Positions 1 through 13,111 of a DNA stretch of 64,000 nt are shown here, one piece after another; position 1 is the stretch's first letter, and each line of letters begins with the position of its first letter. Made by a program: the position numbers and the translations under genes. The notes under the pieces are model-generated. The model was not told the origin of the DNA, did no database searches, and was given only the letters and a program-made list of their open reading frames with translations. The stretch lies in contig CAIIXF020000009.1 in the NCBI GenBank assembly GCA_903813345.2, forward strand, positions 62,001-126,000, given 5' to 3'. This stretch comes from Owenia fusiformis (lineage: Eukaryota; Annelida; Polychaeta; Sabellida; Oweniidae).

Positions 1-1
1 C

Positions 2-3000
2 CTTTGGCCTGGTCTCTATCTCTCAAGGGAAAGTATCAGTAACACGTTGTATGATGACTTGATTCAAAGATATTGGACAGATGCTGAAGTCTGGGATGTC
101 GCAAACAAAGACGGCAAAATGTCGGCGTCAAATCTGGCAAATAGGGGATTTCTAGGATTGTTTGAGGCATATTTCCAAGGGGAAACTATATTTAGAGACA
201 GAACAAATGAGGTTATTCAACTTTTAAGAACAGAGATAGTTAACAAAAGCTCGTATCAAGGTAAACAAATTCCTATTTTTTTCCAAAGGAGCCACGGCTG
301 ACATCTACTTAATTAGCTTATAATGCACAACCTATTCGGACTGTGTTATCTCTATCTCGTTTCTTGCTTATCCCATTAATAAGTAAAAACTTTTTAAAAT
401 ATCTAAATGACTGGTCCAAATTCCAAAAAGCAGGGTATATTCCCAGGTCCTTTCAAAACATTCTCTTAATATGGTAGCTAGAACCACACTATCAATATTC
501 AGCAAAATATGGGAAAATGATTTGGTATAGTCGAGAAAGATAATTGAAAAATGCATACATCTGTAAATGGAAGACCACACCAAAACAAGTTTCATATTTT
601 TTCTTCTATTTTTTCACATTTTTTCAATTTTTTTTAATTTCTTTTTTTCAAAATTTTGGATACATTTATTCTTTTGTTACATTGTTAAACAACACTTTTG
701 TATTTCAAAAAGTTATCAATGTATTTAAAATTTAAAAGTGGAAATGCAATAAAATAACTTTGCATATGATTGATTTGTTTATTTTTACACCTTGTACTAT
801 TGAAATGGCCATATGCCCCTGTAAACTGTACTTGGTATAGGATAAAGCAGTTATGTACGGTCGGTTTGGATATTGGGTTCATCCCTCGTGAGATATGCAC
901 ATCTATCTTCGGTCCCTACGGTCCCTCAGGTAGATATGCATATCTCCCTCTGGATAAACCCCATATCCAAAACCTCCCAGTACATAACCCTTATATATAT
1001 CATATCATATTATTTAAGTATATCTTCTTTGAAATACATACATTTACGTGGATGTAATGTTATTTGTACAGGCGAGGGCATAGGAGCGGACTATTGTATC
1101 CACACTCATAACATCCACGTAGGACTTTGGGAAGGGCAATACACTAACTCACATCTACGACTGATGATATACAACGGTGGATACGGGGCAGAATATCTTA
1201 AGAGATTTGCTCTTATTCATATCCTTCTACATGAGACTGCTTACAAGGTAATTTGGGGGATTTATTGGAATTCATTGTCAGAGTATAGTCGTGGTTAAAT
1301 AATATTAGCACTGTCTTAATTCCGTTGTTATGACAACCTGGTCTTTTTTAATTTTACTGATGTAGTGGTATTTGATTTTAGTTGTTTTGCTTCCGTTCGA
1401 CTTCGCTTCTTAAAAGAAAGCTTCGTCTTCAGGTAGCTATAACATGACTCTTTAGTCAGGGTATAGCAAAGGAGTATAGCAACGGAAACAATGAATGCAA
1501 TGCGATAATGGATTCTAATTTGCTTTTCAGTGAGAATCTCAAGTATTAATCGATATAGGTTGAGTAATTAACCTTACAGCATAACTGTGTTTTTGTATTC
1601 TTTTAGGTCGATGAACTAGTTTTGTCAGAGTTCATTAACGCTTTCTTGGAGTGTCATCAATATTTGTGCCGTGGGCAGACATTTGAACCGAGTGTAGTGG
1701 GACGTAACATCGATGATAACCAGCGGGTGACTTATTGGGCAGCTTACGACTCTGTATACAAGGTATCGAACGACTGTCAATTCGTGCAGTGCACGATCTT
1801 TGGGTTATTTGATCTCTCGGTTTGCTTTTATTCACTGCGGATTTTCAAATTGTGGAAAATGAGGGGAAACTTGAACTTTGGCACCTCCAAAAGAGGTACA
1901 TTTATACAAGTTTAGTCCAAAACTCACCAATAGTACTTATATCTTTTTAATTAACCTTTTTAAAATGAATTTAATGATTCGGTCAAGCTAATTGAGCGGC
2001 TGTGACTGGAATAAGTGGAACATTTTGGAATTTTTCATTTTCTGATTTTTGACACCCTTGGTGCCAATTTTAGCCTCTAACTTCACGAGAAAACAAAAGT
2101 TTTTCAATCGGATGTTGTCATATTGTTAGGAAATGAATTATCATTAAAATGATATATAATACATGTCATTAATTAAGATATATCATATGAATCATTCATC
2201 TCTAAATTTGGGTATTGGTTTTTAGGTCCACCCTGTAGAAGCATTCTCTTCACATTCAAGGTGCCAGAATTTTGTCTGATTGATGAAATCATAATTATTT
2301 GAATAATGCCAATTTTTATTTTCTTAGGTTGCAAACATGCTGTTGATTCTTGATTTCCGTAAAGCTGAACTTGAAAACATACTTTCACGATATCATAACC
2401 ATGGGCCAACTAACGAGTCAACAGCCCTTATAGGTAACAGGGCGTTGTTTGCCTCAGATATGATGGTCCACCACAGACAAGCCTACATGGCGAGTATACG
2501 AATGTTTTCCTCTCGCACAGTTAGACCAGAAACGTGGATCAGTTCCCGCAGAACACAGAATCCAAATGGGTGAGCAATAATAGAGGAATTTCTCAATAGC
2601 TTTGAAATCTCGCTAATCTTTGTTAAATCATGAAGTTAAGTGATTATTGCAAGCCTTTAAAATTGAAGTGAATGGCATTCTTGCCCACCCCCCAAAAGAA
2701 ATGCCAGTTATGACATCCATTTATTCAGCTATTTAGAAACTACCTTATTAATACGGCAGGGCATTTCATTTTACGAACCTTTTCTCGGATCATCCTTACC
2801 TTTTGACAAAATGATCTACTATATGACCAAAATAGCCATATTTGCATTTTGGACCATCTTTTTTGTCTACTAGTAAACAATTTCAATCTTCCAACCAATA
2901 CTTATATTTAAACTAAATGCGCTACATAAAATTCCCGAAATCACTTTTTATTTAATGATGATCGCAATAAATCTATTAGTTGATTTCGTAATCTGAAGCC

Positions 3001-4436
3001 ATATACGTTTAATTTTATAGAACTGCTATTCCAGGTATTTCACGGGAGATGGTTTCACTACATTTTTACAAGATGACCACGAGTTCGGATCCAGATACAA
3101 CGAAGTGTTCCAATATTATGATTGGGAAAAGATTCCAGGTATTGATCGGACAATTTTGACTTACTATTGCAATTCTTTGAAATGTACTGGGTGGGCAAAA
3201 AACTGGACACTCATATCTCATTAGAAGAGCAGATATGAACCAAATGTCATGAAAAATAGTGACCATAAAGTTTAGACATCTCTGTTAAAATGTAAAACTT
3301 AACACCAAACAATGCAAGTTTTTAGTATATTTTGGTTTATTTTAGGTACTACGGTTATATATAACGGATATGTACCTCATGAAGGAATGGAGAGGGTAGG
3401 GGACACTCCAAACTTTCCCCATCATATAAGTGATGCAAACTTTGTTGGTAGTGCCTCGGATGGAATGTACGGTGTTGCTGCTATGGTTTACGATCGTCCA
3501 ACAGTTAATATAACATTGAAGAAGTCCTGGTTTTTGTTTGATAATGAAATTGTCTGCCTAGGCAGTGATTTATTCCTACGCAACAGTAATGATACGATAC
3601 CGACAATTATCACTACACTGAATCAATTGGTTCAAGATGGTGAAATTGCGTATGTGGATTCAGTTGGTCCTTGGAGGAATGCAAACAGCGACATGACAAC
3701 CAATGTACAAAATGCTAAATGGGTTCACCACGACAATATGGGATATGCGTTTCCAAATGAGGCAAATGTATATATTGATTCGTATGAAAAGACAGCAAGT
3801 GGTGAACGTTTGAATGTAACTGCAATGTGGATAAAACACGGGCTTGGACCATATGCGTATATAGTTTATCCAAATGTTACTATTGACCAATTAGATATAA
3901 ACGTCAATGCTCCGACTGTAGAGATCCTTCAGCAAGATAAAGATGCTCATATTGTATATCAAAGATCTCTTGATGTACTCTCAATGATTGTATTCACTGC
4001 TCCATTCTTATTGGATCACCCGAATCTCCTCTATCCAATTACAGTGAACCAGTCCTGCATTTTGATGATTCGGCACATTTCGTCAAATGACAGTCTCTCA
4101 ATTACCGTCTCATTTCCTACACAGTTATCTGCTGAAATAATGATAACGCTAGGGGTGAGAATCTCAGGAGATGACGTACTTCCAAATGCAAGTGAAAATA
4201 CGTATGGTGTACTATTTTCTTTCTCGGATGAGCAAGGTATAGCTGGAAAAAGTCAAACCAAAACGTATAGGATAGTTCAAGATTCGTCGGTTTCGCCAAC
4301 ACCTGACTATACATTTACAATTATTTATGTCACAATTTCAGTGTTGGTAGTAATTATAATAGTTGTAGTTGTTGCAGTTATTATAAAGAAGAAACATAAC
4401 AAGGTAACTTTCATAGTTAATAAAAACAGTAAATAG
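2..4436 (+). CDS. Polysaccharide lyase family 8 (hyaluronate/chondroitin lyase-like), membrane-anchored; 5' end missing
   Basis: Exons inferred at 2-260, 1072-1247, 1607-1762, 2328-2569, 3035-3138 and 3346-4436; every junction has GT/AG and matching phase, giving at least 675 aa. PL8 enzymes cleave hyaluronan or chondroitin by beta-elimination. Visible family marks: the HTHN and NGGYG segments (exon 2) that carry the catalytic His and Tyr in bacterial PL8 enzymes, the RGQ...VVGR stretch (exon 3), and the DWEKIPGTTV signature across exons 5-6, followed by the beta-sandwich with KSWFLFDNEIVCLG. The protein ends in a hydrophobic helix of about 24 residues and KKKHNK, so it is probably a type I membrane protein with an outside lyase domain. 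A GT at 4402 could splice to a further tail exon. The signal peptide and first exons lie left of the window. Activity is inferred; PL8 is mainly a bacterial family. Confidence 0.85.
261..1071. other. PL8 intron with T-rich tract and foldback repeat
   Basis: Intron of the PL8 gene. It holds a T-rich stretch at about 595-660 and a self-complementary element at 850-988. No exon was recognised in it. Confidence 0.6.
850..988. repeat. Self-complementary hairpin element (about 139 bp)
   Basis: The left arm starts gttatgtacggtcggtttgg and the right arm, read on the other strand, starts gttatgtactgggaggtttt. Pairing continues through the GGATAT, GGGTT.ATCC and AGATATGCA.ATCTA segments, leaving a short loop near 905-925. 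It sits in a PL8 intron and looks like a small foldback MITE. Confidence 0.7.
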
Positions 4437-6750
4437 AAGCAGTTTTGAGGTCTTTAGAGGAGATACAAGTATGTAATATGGTTGCCTATTTCACAGAAGT
4501 TTTAACCAATTATCTACAATGATGCCGATAGAATTTGATCGGTGGAAGTTATGGATAGCCAATTGGTTGGATGTCACGGTGATGGCAAACTTCAAAACCT
4601 TGGACATTTTTGTTATGATGCAAACTTATAGCAATGCATGGGGAAAAACGTAAACGTAAACAAAATCGCTTTTAAATAAAATGTTGGACGAACCCCCTGT
4701 TCTTGCCTAAAAATTCGAACCAAACTTTTCCGGCAATTATGCGATCCCCAAATTTTGAGTTAATGTTTTGCAGTATTTCAGTAATTTATCGTCTTTTGAT
4801 TACCTAAGATATTTTAGGTATATGTTAAGATTGAAATATGTGAGATGTTTTACGTTATCTTGAGTAAAAAGGACTGAGAATAGAGAAAAAAGATATTATA
4901 TTGAGATGGGCGATCATAGATATGCACTTCGCATTTTAGGCCTGAAATATTAATAGCATCCAAAGGAATTAAATTGGTCAGGAGTCACTTTCAATGTTGT
5001 TTTCTCTCATTCGAACTCATATTATTTATTTTCTCAAATTTTTTTGAAGAGCTTATTGTGCAAGTAATGGGAAACACAAGACAATCGAATCACACAAACT
5101 ATGATTGAATTAAGTTTGGGGGGGGGCAAACAGTAATAATTGGACCAAGGCAAATTTTGCATTTAGGTGGCTTCAAAAAAAATTTGCCGAAAATATTCAA
5201 ACCGACTCCTTTAAGACAACTTTAAGACAATTCAGATATTCAGTTTTTTTCGAAAGAAAGAGATTACATTTACAAGAGGTTTAAAGTAGAATATGTTAAC
5301 GTTAACTTAAATTGAATTAAATCTATATTTTTTAAATACTTTGAATTCAAAATAATACAATACTCAGTTTGTTGAAGTGGTATACAAAGTATTTTGTGAC
5401 TTTAATTCTACTGTTGTTCACCATATTGTTTTTGATGAATGAAATAGAAACGTTCAGTTTTTCAGTATGTTGTTTCTGTAATGAACACCATACATGTATA
5501 ATACGAGGTTACACGTCGACGTACAACACAAAAATCGAACAATATAGTAAAAAAACAATGCGAAATATATAATCACATGTTTAGGTGATAGAAAGAGCGT
5601 TCATAAAATGATGACTCTGGTCTAAGATTCTTTAAAGCCTTGGTTTATTCGTTTGGCAATCAACAATTTCATGATAGGCACATGGACAGAGTCATCCCAT
5701 AGTATGTCATTTGAGTTTCAGACAGATTCAACCAGCACCTTTTCATAAGTCATTAAATTAAGTGATTATTGAAAGTTTATAACATGGACGCCTATGGAAG
5801 TCTGGCCCAAGCAAAACAAAGAATGACAAGGGTCACATCTATTATGTCAGCTTTATTCAGCTATATAGCAACTACAATTCACTATATTTGACGACATTTG
5901 GCGCTGACATTGACAAAAATAATATTTCAGTAAAGCAAATCTCGTGTTTGAGTTGTTCTGGAGAAAACCAAATACATGTGTGTTTTAAAGATGGCGTTTG
6001 CGACCGGGCTATGTAAAATACTTCAGTCAGCCTTTATCTCAGCAATAGTCTGAAAGCTTATTTACTTTTTGTGGCTTGTGCTGGAGGTCTGGAGCTTATG
6101 TTTATAGTAAAATGGTGAAAGCAAATAAATCAATCTGAAACAAACAATACTACAAATGGCATCAGTTTTTATAAAAAATAATATAACAACGTTTGAGATT
6201 TGTAGATTTTTAGCTGCAATATTAAAAGGTTTTGTTCACGATGTACCAAGATTTAACTAGTCTTTTATTGCTTAAATCTACAGCGAGTACGTTTTGCCCT
6301 TTTATAGTTCAGCTTGCCTTTTTGAAGTATTGCAGATTTATTGGGTTGCTTTGCCTACTATAAACTGTAAACATGTAAATTATGGCGTCTGTCCTTTAAA
6401 CGGAACTCCACTCCAGTTTACATCTCTAAAATATGTTTTTTGTCATATTGCAAAGCGGCCCTCTGATTGCCTATTTCTGTAACTTATTGGTATTATACAC
6501 ATTATGCACTGTTCCCCTACCAACTAATTTGAAGTGTGAGGCAGATTCCCATTGCAGGTTATCAGATCGTACATGGTAATTCACAACAAATAATGTCTTT
6601 GTTCATGTTAAGCTTACTCATGTTTTTATTAAAACATGTTTGTCACTTTATTTTATGTCTGCTTGTACAAAATGACAGAACGCAATTATAGCACGCTTAA
6701 TTGAAGTACTTGAATTCTACGACATTGTTTGTTCATTATACATGAATTGA
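4437..6750. other. Intergenic, between convergent PL8 and sulfotransferase genes
   Basis: AT-rich sequence after the PL8 stop and beyond the 3' end of the sulfotransferase. Short open frames here have no recognisable domain. A run of nine G lies near 5119. I see no gene. Confidence 0.6.
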
Positions 6751-9700
6751 CTATTCATATTCTATAATTAAGTCCTTATGCTGGTCTAGAACAGGTTGGT
6801 AGAGTGCCTCGTATTGTTGACTCTGTGCCAATGTAAAGTAGTTCTTCCAGTCACCAATTTCACCTGAAATTATGCAACCCTACTCTATCATCAATGATTG
6901 CTTGTTTCCCCACACTCCTCTCCTACTGCAATACCACGTACTATTTTCTACCACTGCAAGAGAATCTTAAACAATCGTTTCATTTAGCAAATAAAGATGT
7001 TATTTGAACAAATACTCAATCAAATAATTAGTTACCCATTATAAGGAAAATTATAAACCGCTCACCTTTTCTCACAGGGTTCAATCCGGCGATATCTAAT
7101 GCAGTAAGTTTCTTCATTGATTTCACAGAGCAGGATTGTTGGAGTCGATTGTAGAATTCATCATCATACGACTTTCCTAAGAATGCAGCTAGTCGTTTTG
7201 CATTACCCACAAAATCCTGAATGAATAACACACTAATAATAGCTGACGAAACAAAAGCTTTAGATCGTTTGAAGAATAAGCAACGGAATTTGTCCCTAAA
7301 TAGGTTTTACTAAATACCATTTTAAAGGTAAGAGTGTAAGTTGGTAAGCTTACAGTGGTCGACTCTATGTCTTATTTGTCATTTGGAGCCAGATGGTCAT
7401 TTAGTTTTATCCTAAACGTATTGATTTGTTTACCTTTTTCATTTGCTCGTAGCTGATGAATAAAATGTTTGGATTATTCTTTCCGTTCTTCCACCAACTT
7501 ATTACATTTTCTATCCACTTTCCTTCTTGGTCTGAAATACAAAACTATTCGGAATTAACATATCCAGATATCTCTTTTCAGTACATTGTATTCAACGAAT
7601 CTATATGTTATACGTAATAAATTTGATTTCAGTATGCGATAAAACAAATTTACTGTTGAAGAAAACTGTAGAAGTTTGTCAACGTTGTAATTAGCTTTTT
7701 ATACATATATTCAAAATCAAATATAGATTTAGGAAACATTAATTTAACATGTTGCTTTTTATGGGTGCATTGGCTTTTGTGTGGTAAGGTATTCACCAGA
7801 AGAAACGAGAAACTATATTCCAAATAATGATCAAGCACAATTATTATGAGTGATCAGCTTACGGAGTCCAGAAAGTACAAAGGGAAAGAAATCGTTCCAA
7901 TCGCCTTCGAATCCATAATACGCTTTCATATCTTTCATGTGATGATAAAGGGATACAGCTGTGTCCTTGGGATTGCGGTACAGATACACAATCTTGGACC
8001 CTTTGTCGAAAACATCCTAAATTAAACTGTATATTTATACTTTGAATAAATCATTATACGTTTCACTTCACAGAAATTGTTACTTCTTTCCAGAAGTGTC
8101 AGATCAGCAATATAGTTATTTTCAAGGGGGTCATTGACAGGAACTTCGTAAAGTCACGAATTCTTAAATCAATTGTTGTAACCATGGATATTATAAGGTC
8201 ACAGTTAGAGAACAATGGACTTTATGAATTCTTAACTTTACGAAAGGAGCAGGGAAAGTATCGCAACAGACTTTTGATAATTTTGACAGTTGATAATTTT
8301 TTTGTGAGTAGTTTCTGGCTGTAAAAAGTAAATGCTTGGGAAAGGCGAATCTATAATCTTCAAGAAAAGTTCAAAGAATAGTTTCCAGATCAATTGGATT
8401 ATCTTATAATCCATGTTTAATCCACCCATCAACAAGCTTTTTCAAAATACATTCGTCATTTTCACCATCGTCCCTCATTTTTTTACAATTTTTCATGCAA
8501 AGTTACATTGTACTTGAACACATGTTTCATCAAGTAAAATATGTAAGGAACTCCATGAAGTTTGTTTTTGAGTTTTTTTTGAAAAAATGAACCTCTTAAA
8601 ATGCATGTTTACAAAAATAATTTAGGAGTGATGTAAAAGATGGCAATGTTTTTCAATAATAACATGCATAGGTGGGTGAATTACTCATGTGTGTTGTGTT
8701 TTAATCCTGCATTCACTGACTGAGTTAGCCTATTGAAAAATCATAGAGATTATAATACAAACAGTAATACTATGAATACTTCTACTTCAACCTCAAATAG
8801 CGCTTTCAGGGTCCTGTGTTGAAATACTAGATCACCTTATGTGCATGAATTTTCAAGAGAAACCATCAGTGCAAGCAATTAAATGAAAGCATCATCCGAA
8901 CATCACTTGAAAAGTACTAAAGTGGTGAAAAATTGCAGGATGTTGACAGAAAATGTGCCTAGGGGAGAGGGTCGTCTCTCAACCCCCCTCCTCCCCCTCC
9001 CTGGTCATGGGACTAATACATATGATATGGCAAAGTCCAATTCATAGATTAAGTTTCCCTTGCAGTCTTGTTGGCATTTTTATTAGAGTTCATGTTTTGT
9101 TTATGTTAATGGGTGAGTGGAAGACCCTTGGGTGGGAATCAAATATAAAATGTTTTCTAAAATATATATTTGAAATACTTTGTGTATGTACAGTCACAAA
9201 CTCTAGGCAACATTAACTAGTAATGGGGCAACACCCCAACTCAACTGAGTGAATGTGTAAACCATATAAGGAACAAAAAACATTACATAAAACAAACTCA
9301 GCATGCAAACATGTAAAACTGGCATGGCAAAACAATAGATTGTGAAACTGAATAATAAAAGCACATACGACTAGAAAACAAGGGATTAAGGACCTGTTAA
9401 AATGACATGAATGGGGATTGGTCAATATGAATAGTAGAAATATGAAAAATGTTAAAATTTTACATTTAGTATTGATCATGAACATTAGAGAGGTTAAGTA
9501 CACAGGCTCGTAGGCAGGTAGAGGGGGAGAGATAAAGGGAGCTGCTGCTCTCCCAAGAGATTCTTTCAAAATGATGCAGTTTCTCACCAATCTGAGCACT
9601 TCGCATGATTTTTTAGCCAAAACTGTCAAAAAGTACATCCCTAGGCAAAAACTGCTCCTACCCCTTCTTGGTAAAAGCTGGCTACAGACTGTGTAAAACA

Positions 9701-12700
9701 CTTGTGTGAGAACTTGAACATGAACGAGTACTGTTATGACCCCCAGTAATGTTGTCCATCTCTTAACTGGTTTAACTGGGGACCATTACATCAATTGGCA
9801 TTATATCAATCAGGCAAAAAGAGGCCAGTGATGTGAAAATAGTCAATAGCATGGTGTTATAGCATGACGGTTACACCACCTCTGAAAACGAGGTTGGACA
9901 GCTACGTTCACTGATTTATCCAATAAAATGGCCGCGGTGGAAGAGAAAACTAAGGTTGGCGCATTATTTTCTACTTCTGTGTATCAATGAAAGGATGAAC
10001 GATTTCTGTAAGAATCGCATTCGGTGATACTTTCAGTAATGTATATTTTGAACGTAGCCTTTGCAAATTGATGCCCAGGGATAACATGAAATAAGAGAAA
10101 AACTGTCGAGCTTGAAATTCAAAACTACACAAAAATTTAATAATTTGTTTATTTTTGTTTTTGTTGTTAGGGCATGGTCTACATTACCTAAAAACCTTGT
10201 GGTATATAGATGTAACCTACATACGATCATACAAAGCCAATTGAGCATTGGAAACCACCTAATATGTTCTACTCAAGCCATAATAATGTATTTTGAATTT
10301 GCAGTAGTTATACACAGTTTACTTATACATTAATATTTTGAGTGGCTCATGTATTGAGACAACACGAGAATGGATCAAAACTTATAAACTTTGATATCTC
10401 AGTCGGTAGGTTTACAGATTATATTCTGTTTCTTGTAGACCACCTGGCAGATTTGACCCAGTCTTTATAACCATCCATATATACGTCACCGAATGGAACT
10501 AGTTTAAAAGGAAATCTTATCTGTGAATATTGCCTACAAGCGAGAAAGAGGACATGCTGCCTTTCCCATACGCCATTTTTTGTTATCGTTACCGCAAAAT
10601 CTTGCAAATCGCCTTGACGTAACCGTCATGCTATAACACCGTGAATAGGGGACCATAAGTTTACACATTCCATGTGTACGTTCATCAAAATAGTGCGATC
10701 TTAACCTCCCTAATAACTGAAATTGTTGACTCAACCAATAGAATCATTCTATGTTTGTTTATATTTGTTCACATTAATATGGAAGAAAATCTGACATTTT
10801 GCTAAAAAGATGTTATTGTAAATCTTAGAAATAATGATAAAGGTAGTATACACCACACACTCAATGGTATTGATTGTGGTTTTCAGAGACTCTCAATAGG
10901 GACTTTAAGCTTGCAATGTTTTTCACAACCTAAATGTGAATGGAAAATATTTAGCGATGCATTTGTATGGGCGATTGGTCATAGGTTGGCGTTTCGATTT
11001 TATATGCAAGCTTAATCTCCCTAATGTTAACATTAAGGTAAGAGTGTATGTTACTCATAACATTTTCTTAGGATAACATTTCTTGAATTGATGAATATGC
11101 AAAAAATTATTCTTAGCATATCATCCTTCATTTCATTATTTGAATAATCAATCTGGAGATAAACTAAAATAAGGAAGTGTGTTATAACACATCATCATAT
11201 AGAAACATGTTCAATGTTTTTTCAGAAGCTGGATCAAAATATTTGTCTTACTAAAATTATTGGCAAAAGTATGATGTACTAAATTCTTGTACTGTATTTA
11301 TGATTTTAATAGCACTGTACCTCGTGAATCATTACTGATAAACAAGATACAGAAAACCTGTTCAAAGTAAATGCTATAATAAGGCATCATAGAAATTATC
11401 ATAAAGAGAGGTATTTAGAATTTCTTAGCAACTTACACACACACACAGGTTTAACTGCACTCAAACATTAAACAGTCAACTTGACAGGTATTCAGAATTT
11501 TGGGGGAAATGCTGCGGTTATGCTCCATTGATTAAACAGGGGATCAAACAGCAGGGGATCAAACAAGTCCAACCATTCATTTATGAAAACATTTTGAACT
11601 AACTTTATGGCACACTAATGACATCTTATATGAGTGTGCTGTACTAAAAGCATAGCCCCATTGGATCCCCTTATATTGGATTATCATAATCCTAATCCAC
11701 GAGGAGTTCCTTATATATTTTAAGTGATGAAACATGTGTTCAAGTACAATGTAACTTTGCATGAAAATTGTTTAAAAAAATGAGGGACGATGGTGAAAAT
11801 GACGATTGTATTTTGAAAAAAAAGCTTGTTGATGGGTGGATTAAACATGGCTTATGAGATAATCCAATTGATCTTGAAACCATTCTTTGAATTTTTCTTA
11901 AAGATTATACATTGGCCTTTCATATGCATTCATTTTTGTACAGCCAGAAACTACTAGAAAAAAATTATTTACTGTCAAAAATCTGTTGCCATACTTTCCC
12001 TCGCTCTTTGTTAATGGCCCTAAAAGTATGTTTTCCAGTATCTAACCCATGATCCTAAATTAAATTGTTAACTTTTCGTAACGGAACTTTAAAGTTTTGA
12101 CAATCTTAACAAAGTCCTAGATTTACAATGAATGGTATTCAAAATCCCTATAAACGATAGTAACAAAAGCATTAGAATGGTAAGCTATAGATTAAAATAC
12201 CTGAGACATGTGATGGTACGGAAAATGAGTCAATAGGAATCTTTGGGAAGGCATCGCTTCAAGTTCTTCCATTGATTTCTGTTCAATAAATCTGAACATC
12301 TTAGACATATTTCTGCTGGTTGTGGTATTATTTAGGATCATAGGGACAACTTCGTTCAGCCAAGTGTGACCTAAAAGGTTTAAAATCAAACGAATCATTC
12401 TCTACTGTCTACACTCTGTCTCCAGATACTCTATCAGTCATACGTCATCTTTCCATCCTAGAAATTGACCATATGAACGTTAATTTGAATCTTTGAGGCT
12501 TGTGCTGAGGTTTATCTTCATCTATTCAATCCATTACTGCCGCGGAACATAATTTCATTTTGCTGACAGAACGTATCTTTTACCTACATGAAATATTTTG
12601 GACTGAAGATTAAATGTTGGTCAAGCTAAATGGGCCTAGATATATCAAATAAGCATAATATATGGATATTGCATAAAGCATTGAGCCTAAAGCGAATCCA

Positions 12701-13111
12701 ATTCTCTTGAATGAATAAACACAAGAAGCACACGCGTCTCGAACTCGCAACCTCGTGGTTACGGCACCCATACGCCAAGATCGAACATGCTGGCGCTCAA
12801 GCTCTCTCTGCTAGCATATTTACCTCAAAACGCATAAAAAGGCTGGTATTACCTGCTTTAGGATACGCTGCTACAATGACATCATCACTCCTTGCTGTGA
12901 ACTCCTCACGCCAGGATTTATACCAACCTGCGATATCAATATCATTATCATTTCCGTACCAATCAGGACGTTTGCCAAATTCAGCTGACCATTTCTTTGG
13001 CCACACGTTCAACCAAAAATGTTTTTTGTAAGCCAAAGCTTTCATACCATGTTCAAAGTAACATTGCTTAGGGACTTCAGGATCAATCTTTGTTATATCG
13101 GTCAACTCCAT
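6751..13111 (-). CDS. Cytosolic sulfotransferase (SULT family), six exons, 314 aa
   Basis: Exons in transcript order: 13111-12853, 12370-12201, 8016-7863, 7531-7434, 7216-7066, 6863-6751. All phases agree and the total is 945 nt including the stop. SULTs move sulfate from PAPS to hydroxyl or amine groups of small molecules in the cytosol. The 5'-phosphosulfate loop reads YPKAGHTW and is split across exons 1-2. The catalytic-type His lies in FLLTHFP (exon 2), the PAPS-binding RNPKD in exon 3, FISYEQMKK in exon 4, and the C-terminal RKGEIGDWKNYFT signature spans exons 5-6. Length suits the family (about 290-310 aa). I chose the ATG at 13111 because it has a good context (ACAACAATGG) and starts directly upstream of homologous sequence. 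There is no signal peptide. The substrate cannot be told from sequence. Confidence 0.93.
8240..8556 (+). repeat. Left arm of long inverted repeat in sulfotransferase intron 2
   Basis: This stretch is the approximate reverse complement of 11700-12012. Shared blocks include ggtttaatccacccatcaac-type sequence and a long match through ttcaccatcgtccctcattt and gcaaagttacattgtacttg. By eye the arms agree at roughly 85-90%. Both arms lie in one intron, about 3.1 kb apart. Confidence 0.85.
9525..9690 (+). repeat. Dispersed repeat copy A
   Basis: Shares the run attctttcaaaatNatgNag, then tttNtcacca, tctgagcact and gcatgattttt, with 53045-53215. A third, reverse copy is at about 55100-55210. Likely a SINE- or MITE-type interspersed repeat that begins with a G-rich gtagccaggggg-like end. 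Confidence 0.6.
9850..10643. repeat. Segment bounded by 25-bp inverted repeats
   Basis: catggtgttatagcatgacg plus gttac at 9850-9874 is matched in reverse at 10619-10643 with about two mismatches. The interior shows no coding domain. It lies between the arms of the long inverted repeat in the sulfotransferase intron. It may be a non-autonomous DNA element, although the arms do not extend further and I found no clear target duplication. Confidence 0.45.
11700..12012 (-). repeat. Right arm of long inverted repeat in sulfotransferase intron 2
   Basis: Reverse-complement partner of 8240-8556, ending just before sulfotransferase exon 2 (12201-12370). It may fold with the left arm in the pre-mRNA. 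Confidence 0.85.

Noticed and set aside
9213-9701. A 162-codon open frame on minus with several hydrophobic stretches
   Set aside because: It lies in a sulfotransferase intron, overlaps a dispersed repeat, shows no domain and has intron-like composition.
12711-13031. A 106-codon plus frame over the sulfotransferase first exon
   Set aside because: Antisense shadow of a well-supported exon.
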